Source: Lysobacterales bacterium (GTDB lineage: Bacteria; Pseudomonadota; Gammaproteobacteria; Xanthomonadales; Rhodanobacteraceae). Taken from it: DNA of 64,000 bases. The stretch's first letter is position 1. Each line of letters starts with the position of its first letter. Both the position numbers and the translations under genes were made by a program. Under the pieces are notes generated by a model. That model saw only the letters and a list, made by a program, of their open reading frames with translations, did no database searches and was not told where the DNA came from. The stretch covers positions 1 to 64,000 of the forward strand of contig JAFKNA010000020.1 in the NCBI GenBank assembly GCA_017305135.1, written 5' to 3'. This document shows, in pieces, positions 42,526-51,277 of the stretch.

Positions 42526-45171
42526 TCAAGCCGCGAGGGTGCGCCGCAGGATATCGCTGACGTCCGCCGAGCGCGCGTCGGCGGCGAGGCGATCCAGCTC
42601 CGCATGCATCAGCGCGCGCCGATGCGGCTCCAGGCGGCGCCAGCCACCGAACGCAGTGGCAAGGCGCGCGGCCACCTGCGGCGTCGGGCCGTCGAGGCGC
42701 AGGATGGCCTCGACAAGCAGCCGGTAGCCGGCGCCGCCGGCGCGGTGGAAGCCGCCGAAGTTGCGCATCGCGAAGCTGCCGAACAGGGCGTACACCTTGT
42801 TCGGATTGCTCCAGCGGAAGGCGGCATGGTGGCTCAGTTCCCGGACGCGCTCGACGCTCTCCGGCAGCGGCGCCGTTGCCTGCAGGGCGAACCACTTGTC
42901 CAGCACCAGCGGCTCGCCGACGTGGCGGTCGGCGAAGGCCTGCAGGGCCGCCGCGTGCCCGTCGGCCTGGTGGCGCAGGAGCGCGGCGAGCGCCGCCAGG
43001 CGGTCGGTGAGCGTGTCGGCGGACTCGAGTTGTGCGGCGGCGAGGGCAAGATGACGCCGGTCGGCGTGGCAGAGAAGGCCCAGGCAGGCGTTGCGGAGCC
43101 GCCGGCGACCCTGTGCGGCGAGGCTGCCCGCCTCGTCCTCGCCCATCGCGAGGGATCGATGGCGCGCGAGCAGCAGCTCCTCGAGCGCGCCGGCCAAGCC
43201 GGTTTCGAGCACCTGGCGCGCGGCCAGCACGGCCTCCGGATCGACCTCGGCCAGGCCATCGCCGAGCGATCCGGCATCGGCGATGCCGAGGAGCTCCGCC
43301 GCCAGGGCGGGATCGACGGACGGGTCCGCGACCACGTCGGCGACGCTGCCGGTCCAGGCTCCGAGGAGGGCGGCATGATCGCGGCCGGCGAGGACTTCGC
43401 CGAACAGCCGCCGCGCCAGCGCGTCGGCCGCGAACCAGCGATTGAAGCCATCGCCCTCATGCCGGACCAGGCTCGCCAGCGCCGCCGTGCCGATCTCCTG
43501 TTGCAGCCGCACCGGGGCGGAGTAGCCGCGCAGCAGCGAAATCACCGGCGGCTCGGCGATGCCGCCGAAGCGGAAGCTGGCTTCGACGTGATCGAGCAGC
43601 ACCACGCCGTCGACGCCTGCGGAACCGGTTGCGGGCTCCGGCTGCAGCGGCAGCGCGCGACCAGCGTGGTCGAACAGGGCCAGCGCCACCGGGATCGGCA
43701 GGGGCGCCTTGTCCGCCTGCCCCGGGGTCGGCGCGGTGTGCTGGCGCAACGTGAGCTCCAGCACCTGGCGGGCGGCATCGTGCCGGGTTTCCGCGACCAG
43801 CGTCGGCGTGCCGGCCTGGGCGTACCAGCCAAGCCAAGGCGAAAGATCGCGCTGGTTCGCCTCGCCGAGCGCGGCGAGGAACTCCTCGACGGTCGCCGCC
43901 TGGCCGTCGTGGCGTTCGAAGTAGAGCTCCAGTCCGCGGCGGAAGCCCTCGCGACCCAACACCAGGGCCAGCATGCGCACGATCTCAGCGCCCTTCTCGT
44001 ACACCGTCGCCGTGTAGAAATTGTTGATCTCGCTGTAGCGCTCCGGGCGCACCGGGTGCGCGAGCGGTCCGTCATCCTCCGGGAACTGGGCGCGCCAGAG
44101 CGTCTTCACGTCCTCGATGCGGCGCAGCGTCGATGAGGCCAGGTCGGACTCGAACTCCTGCTCGCGGTAGACGGTGAGCCCTTCCTTGAGGCAGAGCTGG
44201 AACCAGTCGCGGCAGGTGACGCGATTGCCGCTCCAGTTGTGGAAGTACTCGTGGCCGATCACCGCCAGCACATGCCGGTAATCGTCGTCTGTGGCGGTGT
44301 CCGGATCGGCCAGCAGGTACTTGGCATTGAAGATGTTGAGGCCCTTGTTCTCCATCGCGCCCATGGTGAAGTCGTGGGTGGCGACGATGTGGAACTGGTC
44401 GAGGTCGTAGCAGCGCCCGAAGCGCTCCTCGTCCCAGGCCATGGCCTGCCTGAGGCACTGCATGGCCCAGCCGCAGCGGCCGATGGCGTCGGCTTCGGCG
44501 TGGATGAAGAGGCGCACGCGCCGGCCTTCGGCGGTGGTGAAGGCGTCCTCGATCGTCTGCAGCCGGCCGGCGACCAGCGCGAACAGGTAGCTCGGCTTGG
44601 GATGCGGATCGACGAAGCGCGCCCAGTGGCGGCCGTCCGGCAGCTCGCCGGCACCGGCGGCGTTGCCGTTGGCGAGCAGCCGCGGGAAGCGCGCCTTGTC
44701 TGCACGCAGGGTGACGGTGTAGCGGGACAGCACGTCGGGGCGGTCGAGGAATGGCGTGATGCGGCGGAAACCCTCCGCCTCGCACTGGGTGAGGAGGAAG
44801 CCCGTCTCGCGGCTGCCGGACAGGTACAGTCCTTCCAGTGCGGTGTTGCGCTCCGGCGCGATGCGCACGCGGGTTTCGACGCGGGCGCGTTCGCCCCGCC
44901 AGTGGATCGCCAGGCGGCCGTCGGCCAGCGACCAGAGCGCGTCCGGCAGCGGCTGGCCGTCGACCCGGATCTCCAGCAGTTCCATGGCCTCGGCATCGAG
45001 CACGAGCGGCGCCTCCGCCAGGGGCGGATTGCGCCGCAGGTCGAGGCGGGCCGCGACTTCGGTCGCTTGCGGATCGAGGTCGAACTCGAGCTCGACCGCA
45101 TCGATCCACCACCCGGGAGGCTGGTAGTCGCGGAGGCGGATCTCCGGTTTCGCGCCGCTGCGATCGCTCAT
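42526..45171 (-). CDS. pepN: Aminopeptidase N
   Basis: An 881-residue M1 zinc aminopeptidase, close to E. coli PepN (870). The exopeptidase motif is GAMENKGLN and the zinc site HEYFHNWSGNRVTCRDWF (His307, Glu308, His311, with the third ligand Glu in LKEGLTVYREQEF). The C-terminal helical domain is complete. It is the main cytoplasmic aminopeptidase, trimming N-terminal residues from peptides. Single gene, convergent with the DedA gene. Confidence 0.97.
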   Translation of the reverse strand: MSDRSGAKPEIRLRDYQPPGWWIDAVELEFDLDPQATEVAARLDLRRNPPLAEAPLVLDAEAMELLEIRVDGQPLPDALWSLADGRLAIHWRGERARVETRVRIAPERNTALEGLYLSGSRETGFLLTQCEAEGFRRITPFLDRPDVLSRYTVTLRADKARFPRLLANGNAAGAGELPDGRHWARFVDPHPKPSYLFALVAGRLQTIEDAFTTAEGRRVRLFIHAEADAIGRCGWAMQCLRQAMAWDEERFGRCYDLDQFHIVATHDFTMGAMENKGLNIFNAKYLLADPDTATDDDYRHVLAVIGHEYFHNWSGNRVTCRDWFQLCLKEGLTVYREQEFESDLASSTLRRIEDVKTLWRAQFPEDDGPLAHPVRPERYSEINNFYTATVYEKGAEIVRMLALVLGREGFRRGLELYFERHDGQAATVEEFLAALGEANQRDLSPWLGWYAQAGTPTLVAETRHDAARQVLELTLRQHTAPTPGQADKAPLPIPVALALFDHAGRALPLQPEPATGSAGVDGVVLLDHVEASFRFGGIAEPPVISLLRGYSAPVRLQQEIGTAALASLVRHEGDGFNRWFAADALARRLFGEVLAGRDHAALLGAWTGSVADVVADPSVDPALAAELLGIADAGSLGDGLAEVDPEAVLAARQVLETGLAGALEELLLARHRSLAMGEDEAGSLAAQGRRRLRNACLGLLCHADRRHLALAAAQLESADTLTDRLAALAALLRHQADGHAAALQAFADRHVGEPLVLDKWFALQATAPLPESVERVRELSHHAAFRWSNPNKVYALFGSFAMRNFGGFHRAGGAGYRLLVEAILRLDGPTPQVAARLATAFGGWRRLEPHRRALMHAELDRLAADARSADVSDILRRTLAA

Positions 45172-45258
45172 GTCGGGCTCCGGGAACGGCGCGGCAGGCT
45201 AGCACGCGCTCCCGCGCGGCGTGTATGGTCGAGGTTCGTTCCCGCCCGGCCGCATCCC

Positions 45259-46218
45259 ATGCCCGACCTGCCGAGCTTCGCCGACGTGGAAGCCGCGGCC
45301 CGCCGCATCGCGCCGCATGCCCACCTGACGCCCGTGCTGCGTTCGGCCTCGCTCGACGCGCTCGCCGGCGCCAGGCTCCATTTCAAGTGCGAGAACCTGC
45401 AGCGCGCGGGCGCCTTCAAGTTCCGTGGTGCCTGCAACGCGGTGTGGTCGCTCGACGAAGCGGAGGCCGCGCGCGGCGTGGTGACGCATTCCTCCGGCAA
45501 CCACGGCGCGGCGCTGGCGCTGGCGGCGAAGACGCGCGGGATCCCCGCCCACGTGGTGGTGCCGGATGGGGCGGTGGCGGCCAAGCTCGCCGCGATCGCC
45601 TCGTATGGCGCGGTGCTGCACCGCTGCGCGCCCGGCATGGCGGCGCGCGAAACGGCCGCGGAGGCCGTCCGGCGCGCCACCGGCGCGACCCTGGTGCACC
45701 CCTTCAGCGATTCGCGCGTGATTGCCGGCCAGGGCACGGCGGTGCTGGAACTCCTCGCGGAAACCGGTCCGCTGGACGCACTGGTCGTGCCGGTTGGCGG
45801 CGGCGGGCTGCTCGCCGGCAGCGCGATCGCCGCGCACGCGTTGCAGCCGGATCTGGCCGTCATCGGCGCCGAACCCCTCGGTGCCGCCGACGCGGCGGCG
45901 TCGCTGGCGCGCGGCCGGCGCATCACCGACCTGCTGCCGGACACGATCTGCGACGGCCTGCGCGGCACCATCGGCGAGATCAACCTGCAACTCCTCCGCG
46001 CGTATGGCGTGGAGGTGCTCACCGTTGACGACCGCGACACCGTGGCCGCGATGCGGCTGATGTTCGAACGCATGAAGCTGGTGGTGGAGCCTTCCAGCGC
46101 GGTGGCGCTGGCGGCGGTGCTGGCCGATCCCGGGCGCTTCGCCGGGCGGCGCGTCGGCGTGATCCTGAGCGGCGGCAACGTCGATCTCGACGCGCTGCCG
46201 TGGTGCGCGCCGGGCTGA
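45259..46218 (+). CDS. Fold-type II PLP serine/threonine dehydratase
   Basis: A 319-residue single-domain enzyme. The PLP lysine is in GAFKFRGACN, the substrate loop is SSGNHGAALALAAK, and the phosphate-binding Gly loop is PVGGGGLLAG. It lacks the C-terminal ACT-like domains of biosynthetic IlvA, so it fits catabolic threonine dehydratase, serine racemase or L-threo-3-hydroxyaspartate ammonia-lyase. Which one cannot be decided from sequence alone. ATG 45259 follows a weak Shine-Dalgarno; the frame is open far upstream across pepN antisense. Confidence 0.87.
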   Translation: MPDLPSFADVEAAARRIAPHAHLTPVLRSASLDALAGARLHFKCENLQRAGAFKFRGACNAVWSLDEAEAARGVVTHSSGNHGAALALAAKTRGIPAHVVVPDGAVAAKLAAIASYGAVLHRCAPGMAARETAAEAVRRATGATLVHPFSDSRVIAGQGTAVLELLAETGPLDALVVPVGGGGLLAGSAIAAHALQPDLAVIGAEPLGAADAAASLARGRRITDLLPDTICDGLRGTIGEINLQLLRAYGVEVLTVDDRDTVAAMRLMFERMKLVVEPSSAVALAAVLADPGRFAGRRVGVILSGGNVDLDALPWCAPG

Positions 46219-46225
46219 GGCGCGA

Positions 46226-47104
46226 TCAGCCGCGCCGGAAGCGCAGCGTCGCCAGCGCCAGGGCGGCGAGGATCAACACGATGCCGGCGGCATCGGTCGG
46301 CGAGGGCCGTTCACTCAGTTGCAGCCAGGCGAAACCGATGCCCACCACCGGCACGGCGAGGCTGGAGAGGCCGGCGATGTGCGCCGGCAGGCGCTCGACT
46401 ATCCACGACCACAGCAGCCAGGCAAGACCCGACGAGAGGATCGCGTTGTAGGCCAGCGCCGCGCAGAACCAGCCCGACCATTCGATCGCGCGCTCCGGTA
46501 CCGCCAGCGCCACGCCGACCAGGCCGAGCGAGCCGACCAGCATCTGCCAGGCGGTCAGCGACAAGGCGTTGACCCGCCGGCGCTGGAACAGCCGCTTGGT
46601 CGCCACCACGCCGACCGCCCAGCCGATGCCGCCGACGATGGCGGCCACGGAACTCGCGAGCCCGCCCACCCCCTGCCACGGCGCGAGTACCAGCAGCAGG
46701 CCGGCGGCGGCGATGGCGAGGCTCAGCCAGACGCGCGGCGCGGGCCGCTCGGAAAACGCCAGCCAGTTGATCAGCACCACCCAGAACGGCATCGTGTAGG
46801 CCAGCAGCGCGGTCTTGCCCGCGCCGCCGCCGACCAGCGCCCATTGCACGAGCGCCTGGAACACCAGCGTCTGCGAGAGGCCGATGAGAATGGTGGGGCC
46901 GAGCGGTGGCGGCCGCAGCGGCACGCGGCGCACCAGCAGCACCATGAACAGCACGCCGCTGCCGAGCACGTAACGCAGCGCGGAGAACTCGAACGGCCCG
47001 GAAAACCGCAGCGCCTGCTTCATCACGATCCAGTTGTAGCCCCAGATCAGGGTGATGACGGCGAGCGCGACGAGTGCGGGACGGGAAGCGGATCGGGCGG
47101 GCAC
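46226..47104 (-). CDS. EamA/DMT family exporter
   Basis: A 292-residue protein with ten hydrophobic segments and two EamA repeats: LVALAVITLIWGYNWIVMKQAL starts the first, and WAVGVVATKRLFQR the second. Such transporters export amino acids and other metabolites. No ATG precedes TM1 at a sensible place; GTG 47104 gives a short basic N-terminus (MPARSASRP) and lies downstream of a TATCAT -10 box on this strand. The frame runs on, without stop, for thousands of bases upstream as antisense shadow, which is not coding. Confidence 0.82.
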   Translation of the reverse strand: MPARSASRPALVALAVITLIWGYNWIVMKQALRFSGPFEFSALRYVLGSGVLFMVLLVRRVPLRPPPLGPTILIGLSQTLVFQALVQWALVGGGAGKTALLAYTMPFWVVLINWLAFSERPAPRVWLSLAIAAAGLLLVLAPWQGVGGLASSVAAIVGGIGWAVGVVATKRLFQRRRVNALSLTAWQMLVGSLGLVGVALAVPERAIEWSGWFCAALAYNAILSSGLAWLLWSWIVERLPAHIAGLSSLAVPVVGIGFAWLQLSERPSPTDAAGIVLILAALALATLRFRRG

Positions 47105-47130
47105 GCGGGCGGCGGGCAGGCGAAGCTGCG

Positions 47131-47137
47131 TATGATA
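47131..47137. promoter_or_regulatory. Shared, symmetric -10 element TATGATA between eamA-type gene and tag
   Basis: TATGAT (47131-47136) reads as a -10 box for the plus-strand tag gene, and its complement TATCAT (47137-47132) as a -10 box for the minus-strand EamA gene. The 45-bp gap between the two starts leaves little room for separate promoters. No -35 boxes are evident on either side. Confidence 0.35.
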
Positions 47138-47149
47138 GGGGCGCCGCCG

Positions 47150-47779
47150 ATGAATCCCGCTCGTCCCATGCACGATGATGGAAGGCCACGTTGCGACTGG
47201 GCCGGACCGCAGGCCGGCGCGGCGATGCGTGCCTACCACGATCTCGAATGGGGAGCCCCGCAGCATGACGATCGCGCGCTGTTCGAGCTCCTCTGCCTCG
47301 AGGGCGCGCAGGCGGGCCTGTCCTGGCGCACGGTGCTCGAGAAACGTGATGCCTACCGGCGCGCATTCCACCGCTTCGACATCGCCGCCTGCGCGGCCAT
47401 GCGGGATGACGAACTGGAAACCCTGCGCGCCGACCCGGGACTGATCCGGAACCGGCTCAAGATCCTTTCGGTCCGTGGCAACGCGTGCGCCGTGCTCGAG
47501 GTGATCGGCGCATCCGGCAGCCTGGCCGCGTTCCTGTGGCAGTTCGTCGACGACGGACGGCCGCTGCGCAACCGCTGGCGCGCGGCCGCCGAGGTGCCGG
47601 CCAGCACGCGCGCGTCCGAGCGCATGAGCCAGGCGCTCCGTCGCCGCGGTTTCCGCTTCGTCGGCCCGACCATCTGCTACGCCTTCATGCAGGCCAGCGG
47701 CATGGTCGACGACCATCTGGTCCATTGCTTCCGCCATGGCGTGGCTGGCGACGCCGGCGCAGGCCCGGACGCGCCTTGA
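47150..47779 (+). CDS. tag: DNA-3-methyladenine glycosylase I
   Basis: A 209-residue enzyme (203 if ATG 47168 is used). The Zn-site residues RCDWAG (Cys15) and YHDLEWG (His30) and the late DDHLVHC are present, as are the catalytic Glu51 and Trp59 of EGAQAGLSW and the GFRFVGPTICYAFMQASG stretch. It removes 3-methyladenine from DNA in base-excision repair. Divergent from the EamA exporter; it complements Ada, elsewhere in the window, in alkylation repair. Confidence 0.95.
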   Translation: MNPARPMHDDGRPRCDWAGPQAGAAMRAYHDLEWGAPQHDDRALFELLCLEGAQAGLSWRTVLEKRDAYRRAFHRFDIAACAAMRDDELETLRADPGLIRNRLKILSVRGNACAVLEVIGASGSLAAFLWQFVDDGRPLRNRWRAAAEVPASTRASERMSQALRRRGFRFVGPTICYAFMQASGMVDDHLVHCFRHGVAGDAGAGPDAP

Positions 47780-47842
47780 TCCCAGCATGGCGCGCTGACG
47801 GCCTGTCGCCATCGGCTGTCGCACCCGTGCTTCAATCCCCGG

Positions 47843-48775
47843 ATGCCCTGCGCGATCACCATGTTCACCACCGACCCCGACGAGTTTCTCGCTGCCTTCA
47901 CTCCGGAGCGCCTGCCGGTGCGCGGGCCGGCGGTCGCACGCTCCGCCTTCCTGGTCAGCCCGGCGGCGGACGTGCTGGCCGCCGAGTCCGCCAGCGACAA
48001 CCGCTACATGGATCTCGCGGCAGCCATCGATCCGGAGCGGATGCGTCGTCAGCACGCCGCGCTGGCGCGCCGGCTCGGCGCGGAGCTGCCGGTCGTCACG
48101 TTTCCGGGTGATCCAGACTGCCCCGACGGGATGTTCCCGAACAACGTCTACGCGACCACCAGCGGCCGGCTTGTCGTTGGCCGCATGCGCCACGCGGTGC
48201 GCCGGCGCGAAGCCGCGAGGAGCGACGTCCGCGGCTTCTTCCGCGACCTGCTCGGTTACGCCACGCTGGACCTCTCGCAGCGCGACGACCTGGTCGCCGA
48301 GCTCACCGGTTCGCTGGTGATCGATCGCTCCCGCGGCATCGGATTGTGCGGCCTGTCCGAACGCTGCGACCTCGCCGGCGCGCGGGCGATGCACGCGGCC
48401 TTCGGCTTGCGCCTGACCTTCGCCTTCGCCCTGGCCGAGGGCGAATACCACACCAACGTCGTGCTGGCGCTGCTCGCCGGGCGGATGGCCATCCTCGCGC
48501 GGGACGGCTTCCGTGAGCATGCGGCCGCCGATGCGATCCTCCGCGCCTATCCCGGCAGCCTCGAGATCGACGCCGCGCAGAAGCTCGCGTTCGCCGCCAA
48601 CGCAATCACCCTCGGACCGCGGCAGGTATGGTTGAGCCGCGGCGCCGCCGATGCGTTGACGCCTGCGCAGCACGCGCTCTTCGCCGCGCGCGGCTTCACC
48701 CTGGCGGCGGTCGAACTCGACGCCATCGAGCGGGCAGGTGGCAGCCTGCGCTGCTGCGTGGCGGAGATCTTCTGA
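47843..48775 (+). CDS. ctlX: CtlX-type citrulline/arginine hydrolase (guanidino-modifying fold)
   Basis: A 310-residue protein of the amidinotransferase/arginine deiminase superfamily. DGMFPNNVYAT carries the acidic and Asn residues, EGEYHTNVVLAL the catalytic His, and RCCVAEIF the nucleophile Cys305 at the very C-terminus. This pattern fits CtlX, which hydrolyses citrulline in Francisella. Other members act on dimethylarginine, so the substrate is inferred from family. No arginine catabolic genes adjoin it, though arginase is encoded elsewhere in the window. Confidence 0.8.
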   Translation: MPCAITMFTTDPDEFLAAFTPERLPVRGPAVARSAFLVSPAADVLAAESASDNRYMDLAAAIDPERMRRQHAALARRLGAELPVVTFPGDPDCPDGMFPNNVYATTSGRLVVGRMRHAVRRREAARSDVRGFFRDLLGYATLDLSQRDDLVAELTGSLVIDRSRGIGLCGLSERCDLAGARAMHAAFGLRLTFAFALAEGEYHTNVVLALLAGRMAILARDGFREHAAADAILRAYPGSLEIDAAQKLAFAANAITLGPRQVWLSRGAADALTPAQHALFAARGFTLAAVELDAIERAGGSLRCCVAEIF

Positions 48776-48800
48776 GCCGCGGCCTCGCCGGGGCGCCGAA

Positions 48801-48824
48801 TTCAGCCACAATTCAATGCATTGT
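48801..48824 (+). promoter_or_regulatory. TTCA direct repeats and palindrome upstream of PepSY-phoPQ
   Basis: TTCA occurs at 48801 and 48812, 11 bp apart, the spacing expected for tandem OmpR-type response-regulator sites. Nested in the same stretch is the perfect palindrome CAATGCATTG (48814-48823) inside ACAAT-N7-ATTGT. It lies about 60-80 bp before the PepSY gene start, suited to autoregulation by the PhoP-like protein. No convincing -10 box was found. Confidence 0.3.
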
Positions 48825-48880
48825 GCCGACACTTCGAAGCATTCGGGCCGGGCCCGGCGAAATGATCCGAAGGCGACAAT

Positions 48881-49117
48881 TTGCAGATCCTGCGACATGG
48901 CTGGCCACTCGTGGCGGCGGCAGCGCTGCTCGTGGCGGGTGGCCTCGAGGCGCGTGAAATCACCGCCCAGGAAGCGGTGGCGCAGGCACAGCGCGAGGCT
49001 GACGGCAAGGTGCTCTCGGTGCAGACGCTGAAGCTCGGGAAGCGCAAGTTCTACCGCATCAAGGTGCTGACCCACGACGGCCAGGTGCGCGTGGTGCAGG
49101 TGCCCGCCGAGCAGTAA
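48881..49117 (+). CDS. Small periplasmic PepSY-domain protein
   Basis: A 78-residue protein with signal peptide (MQILRHGWPLVAAAALLVAGGLEA) followed by one PepSY-like unit, REITAQEAVAQAQREADGKVLSVQTLKLGKRKFYRIKVLTHDGQVRVVQV. The start is TTG 48881 with GAAGG 7-8 bp upstream; no in-frame ATG exists. Small PepSY proteins often sit beside phoPQ-type genes in xanthomonads and are thought to modulate sensing or protease activity in the periplasm. It lies 51 bp before the response regulator, probably in one operon. Confidence 0.85.
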   Translation: MQILRHGWPLVAAAALLVAGGLEAREITAQEAVAQAQREADGKVLSVQTLKLGKRKFYRIKVLTHDGQVRVVQVPAEQ

Positions 49118-49168
49118 TGATCCGACCGCCGTTCCGGGGCCACACGAGAGAGGGAGAGGAGATACACG

Positions 49169-49888
49169 ATGCGCGTATTGCTGGTGGAAGACGAGGCTCC
49201 GCTGCGGGAAACCCTTGCGGCGCGGCTCAAGCGCGACGGCTTCGCCGTCGATGCGGCGGGTGACGGCGAGGAGGGCCTGTATCTGGGCCGCGAGGTGCCG
49301 TTCGACGTCGCCATCATCGACCTGGGGCTGCCCAAGCTCTCCGGGATGGATCTGGTGCGGCAGTTGCGCGAATCGGGGCAGAGCTATCCGATCCTGATCC
49401 TCACCGCGCGCTCGAGCTGGCAGGACAAGGTCGAGGGTCTCAAGCACGGTGCCGACGACTACCTCGTCAAGCCGTTCCACGTCGAGGAACTGCTGGCGCG
49501 CATGAACGCGCTGGTGCGGCGCGCCAGCGGGTGGTCGCGTCCGCTGCTCGAATGCGGGCCGGTGGTGCTCGACACGACCGCGCAGACGGTGAGCGTCAAC
49601 GGCAACCAGGTCGACCTCACCAGCTACGAGTACAAGGTGCTCGAATACCTGATGCTGCACGCCGGCGAGCTGGTCTCCAAGGCCGACCTCACCGAGCACA
49701 TCTACCAGCAGGACTTCGACCGCGATTCCAACGTGTTGGAAGTGTTCATCGGCCGCCTGCGCCGCAAGCTCGACCCGGAGAACACGATCAAGCCGATCGA
49801 GACCGTGCGCGGGCGCGGCTACCGTTTTGCACTGGAGCGCAACGAGACCCCGGAAGACGCACAGGCGCAGGTCGCCGACCCCGCCTGA
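49169..49888 (+). CDS. phoP: OmpR/PhoB-family response regulator, PhoP-like
   Basis: A 239-residue protein: receiver domain with phosphoacceptor Asp51 (VAIIDLGLPKLSG) and Lys in DDYLVKPFHVEELLARM, then a winged-helix DNA-binding domain ending RGRGYRFAL. TSYEYKVLEYLMLHAGELVSKADLTEHIYQQDFDRDSN closely resembles PhoP proteins. GAGAGGGAGAGGAGA gives a very strong Shine-Dalgarno. It works with the kinase 6 bp downstream, likely in response to Mg2+ or envelope stress. Confidence 0.93.
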   Translation: MRVLLVEDEAPLRETLAARLKRDGFAVDAAGDGEEGLYLGREVPFDVAIIDLGLPKLSGMDLVRQLRESGQSYPILILTARSSWQDKVEGLKHGADDYLVKPFHVEELLARMNALVRRASGWSRPLLECGPVVLDTTAQTVSVNGNQVDLTSYEYKVLEYLMLHAGELVSKADLTEHIYQQDFDRDSNVLEVFIGRLRRKLDPENTIKPIETVRGRGYRFALERNETPEDAQAQVADPA

Positions 49889-49894
49889 CGTCCG

Positions 49895-51277
49895 ATGGCG
49901 CGCCCGCTTTCGCTGCAGACGCGCTCCCTCGCGGCGGCGGGTGCGGTCTTGGCCGCCTTCCTTGCGCTCACCTTCGTGGCACTCGACCGTGCCTTCGTCG
50001 AGGCCACCGAGAGCGGGCTTCGCGACCGCCTGCAGGGGTATCTGTATGCCTACCTCGCCGGTTCGGACACGACCCGCTCGGGTGCGCTGATTCCGCCGGA
50101 GGTGGGTCCCGATCCGCGCTTCGACGAACCCGCTGCGAGCGGCCTCTACGCGGGGATCGTCGGCGAGCGCATCCTCGGCTCCAGCGACGGGAGCTGGCGC
50201 TCGCCTTCCGCCGTGGGCCGCGACCTGCCGTTCGTGGTCGCGCTGCCGCGCGGGCCGGCACGCTTCAGCGGGCCGCTGGCGACGGCCGAGGGGGACCTGT
50301 TCGTGCTCGCCCAGGGCGTGGACTGGAACGCCGGTGGCAAGAACGAACTCCACCTCACCTTCTATGTCGCCGAGGATGATCGCGCCCTGCGCACTCAGGT
50401 CGACATCTACCGCCGCACCCTGCTGGTGTGGCTGGGCGGCCTCGGCATCGTGCTGGTGCTGCTGCTGCTCGCCGTGCTGCGCTGGAGCCTGGCGCCACTG
50501 CGCACGGTGGCGTTCGACCTGGCGCGCGTCGAGCGCGGCGAGGAGGAGCGGCTGCGCGCCCGCTATCCGGTGGAACTGGCGGGCCTCACCGCCAGCCTGA
50601 ACACGTTCATCGATGGCGAACGCGAGCGCGTCAAGCGCTACCGCAACACGCTGGCCGACCTCGCGCACAGCCTGAAGACCCCGCTCGCCGTGATGCGCAG
50701 CCAACTGGAGAGCGGCGATGACGGCCAGGCGCTGCGCTGGACGGTGCTGGAGCAGGTCGGACGGATGGACGAGATCGTCGCCTACCAGCTCTCGCGCGCC
50801 GCCACCTCCGGCCACCAGACCTTCGCCGCTCCGCTGCCGATCGAATCCTTCGCCGAGGAGATCGTGCGCAGCCTGGAGAAGGTCTATGCGCGCAAGGGCG
50901 TGCTGTGCGAGTTCGATCTCGACCCCGCCGCGCGCTTCCACGGCGACCAGGGCGACCTGATGGAGCTCCTCGGCAACCTGCTCGAGAACGCCTTCAAATG
51001 GGCGCGCCGGCGGGTGATCTTCACTGCACGGCCGCTCGCCGGCGGCAAGCGTGCCGGCCTCGAGCTGATCGTCGAGGACGACGGTCCCGGCATCCCCGAC
51101 GACCAGGTGGAACACATGCTGCAGCGCGGCGTGCGCGGCGACGAGCGGGTGCAGGGGCACGGCATCGGCCTTGCCATCGTGCAGGATATGCTGAAGACCT
51201 ACCGCGGCGACCTCGTGGTGGACTGCTCGCCTGCCCTGGGCGGCGCGCGCTTCGTGGTGCAGTTGAGGCCGCGCTGA
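49895..51277 (+). CDS. phoQ: Sensor histidine kinase, PhoQ-like
   Basis: A 460-residue membrane kinase. TM1 is residues 10-31, a periplasmic sensor spans about 32-168, and TM2 is about 169-192. HAMP-like and DHp regions follow, with DLAHSLKTPLAVM (His258). The ATPase has N-box NLLENAFKWAR, G1 VEDDGPGIPDD and G2 GHGIGLAIVQDML. H-box and architecture agree with PhoQ-type kinases. It phosphorylates the adjacent response regulator. Last gene of the PepSY-phoP-phoQ group. Confidence 0.92.
   Translation: MARPLSLQTRSLAAAGAVLAAFLALTFVALDRAFVEATESGLRDRLQGYLYAYLAGSDTTRSGALIPPEVGPDPRFDEPAASGLYAGIVGERILGSSDGSWRSPSAVGRDLPFVVALPRGPARFSGPLATAEGDLFVLAQGVDWNAGGKNELHLTFYVAEDDRALRTQVDIYRRTLLVWLGGLGIVLVLLLLAVLRWSLAPLRTVAFDLARVERGEEERLRARYPVELAGLTASLNTFIDGERERVKRYRNTLADLAHSLKTPLAVMRSQLESGDDGQALRWTVLEQVGRMDEIVAYQLSRAATSGHQTFAAPLPIESFAEEIVRSLEKVYARKGVLCEFDLDPAARFHGDQGDLMELLGNLLENAFKWARRRVIFTARPLAGGKRAGLELIVEDDGPGIPDDQVEHMLQRGVRGDERVQGHGIGLAIVQDMLKTYRGDLVVDCSPALGGARFVVQLRPR

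Noticed and set aside
46226-51160. A minus-strand open frame of 1644 codons
   Set aside because: Only its last 292 codons (the EamA exporter) show family character. The rest is antisense to tag, ctlX, phoP and phoQ, a typical GC-rich shadow.
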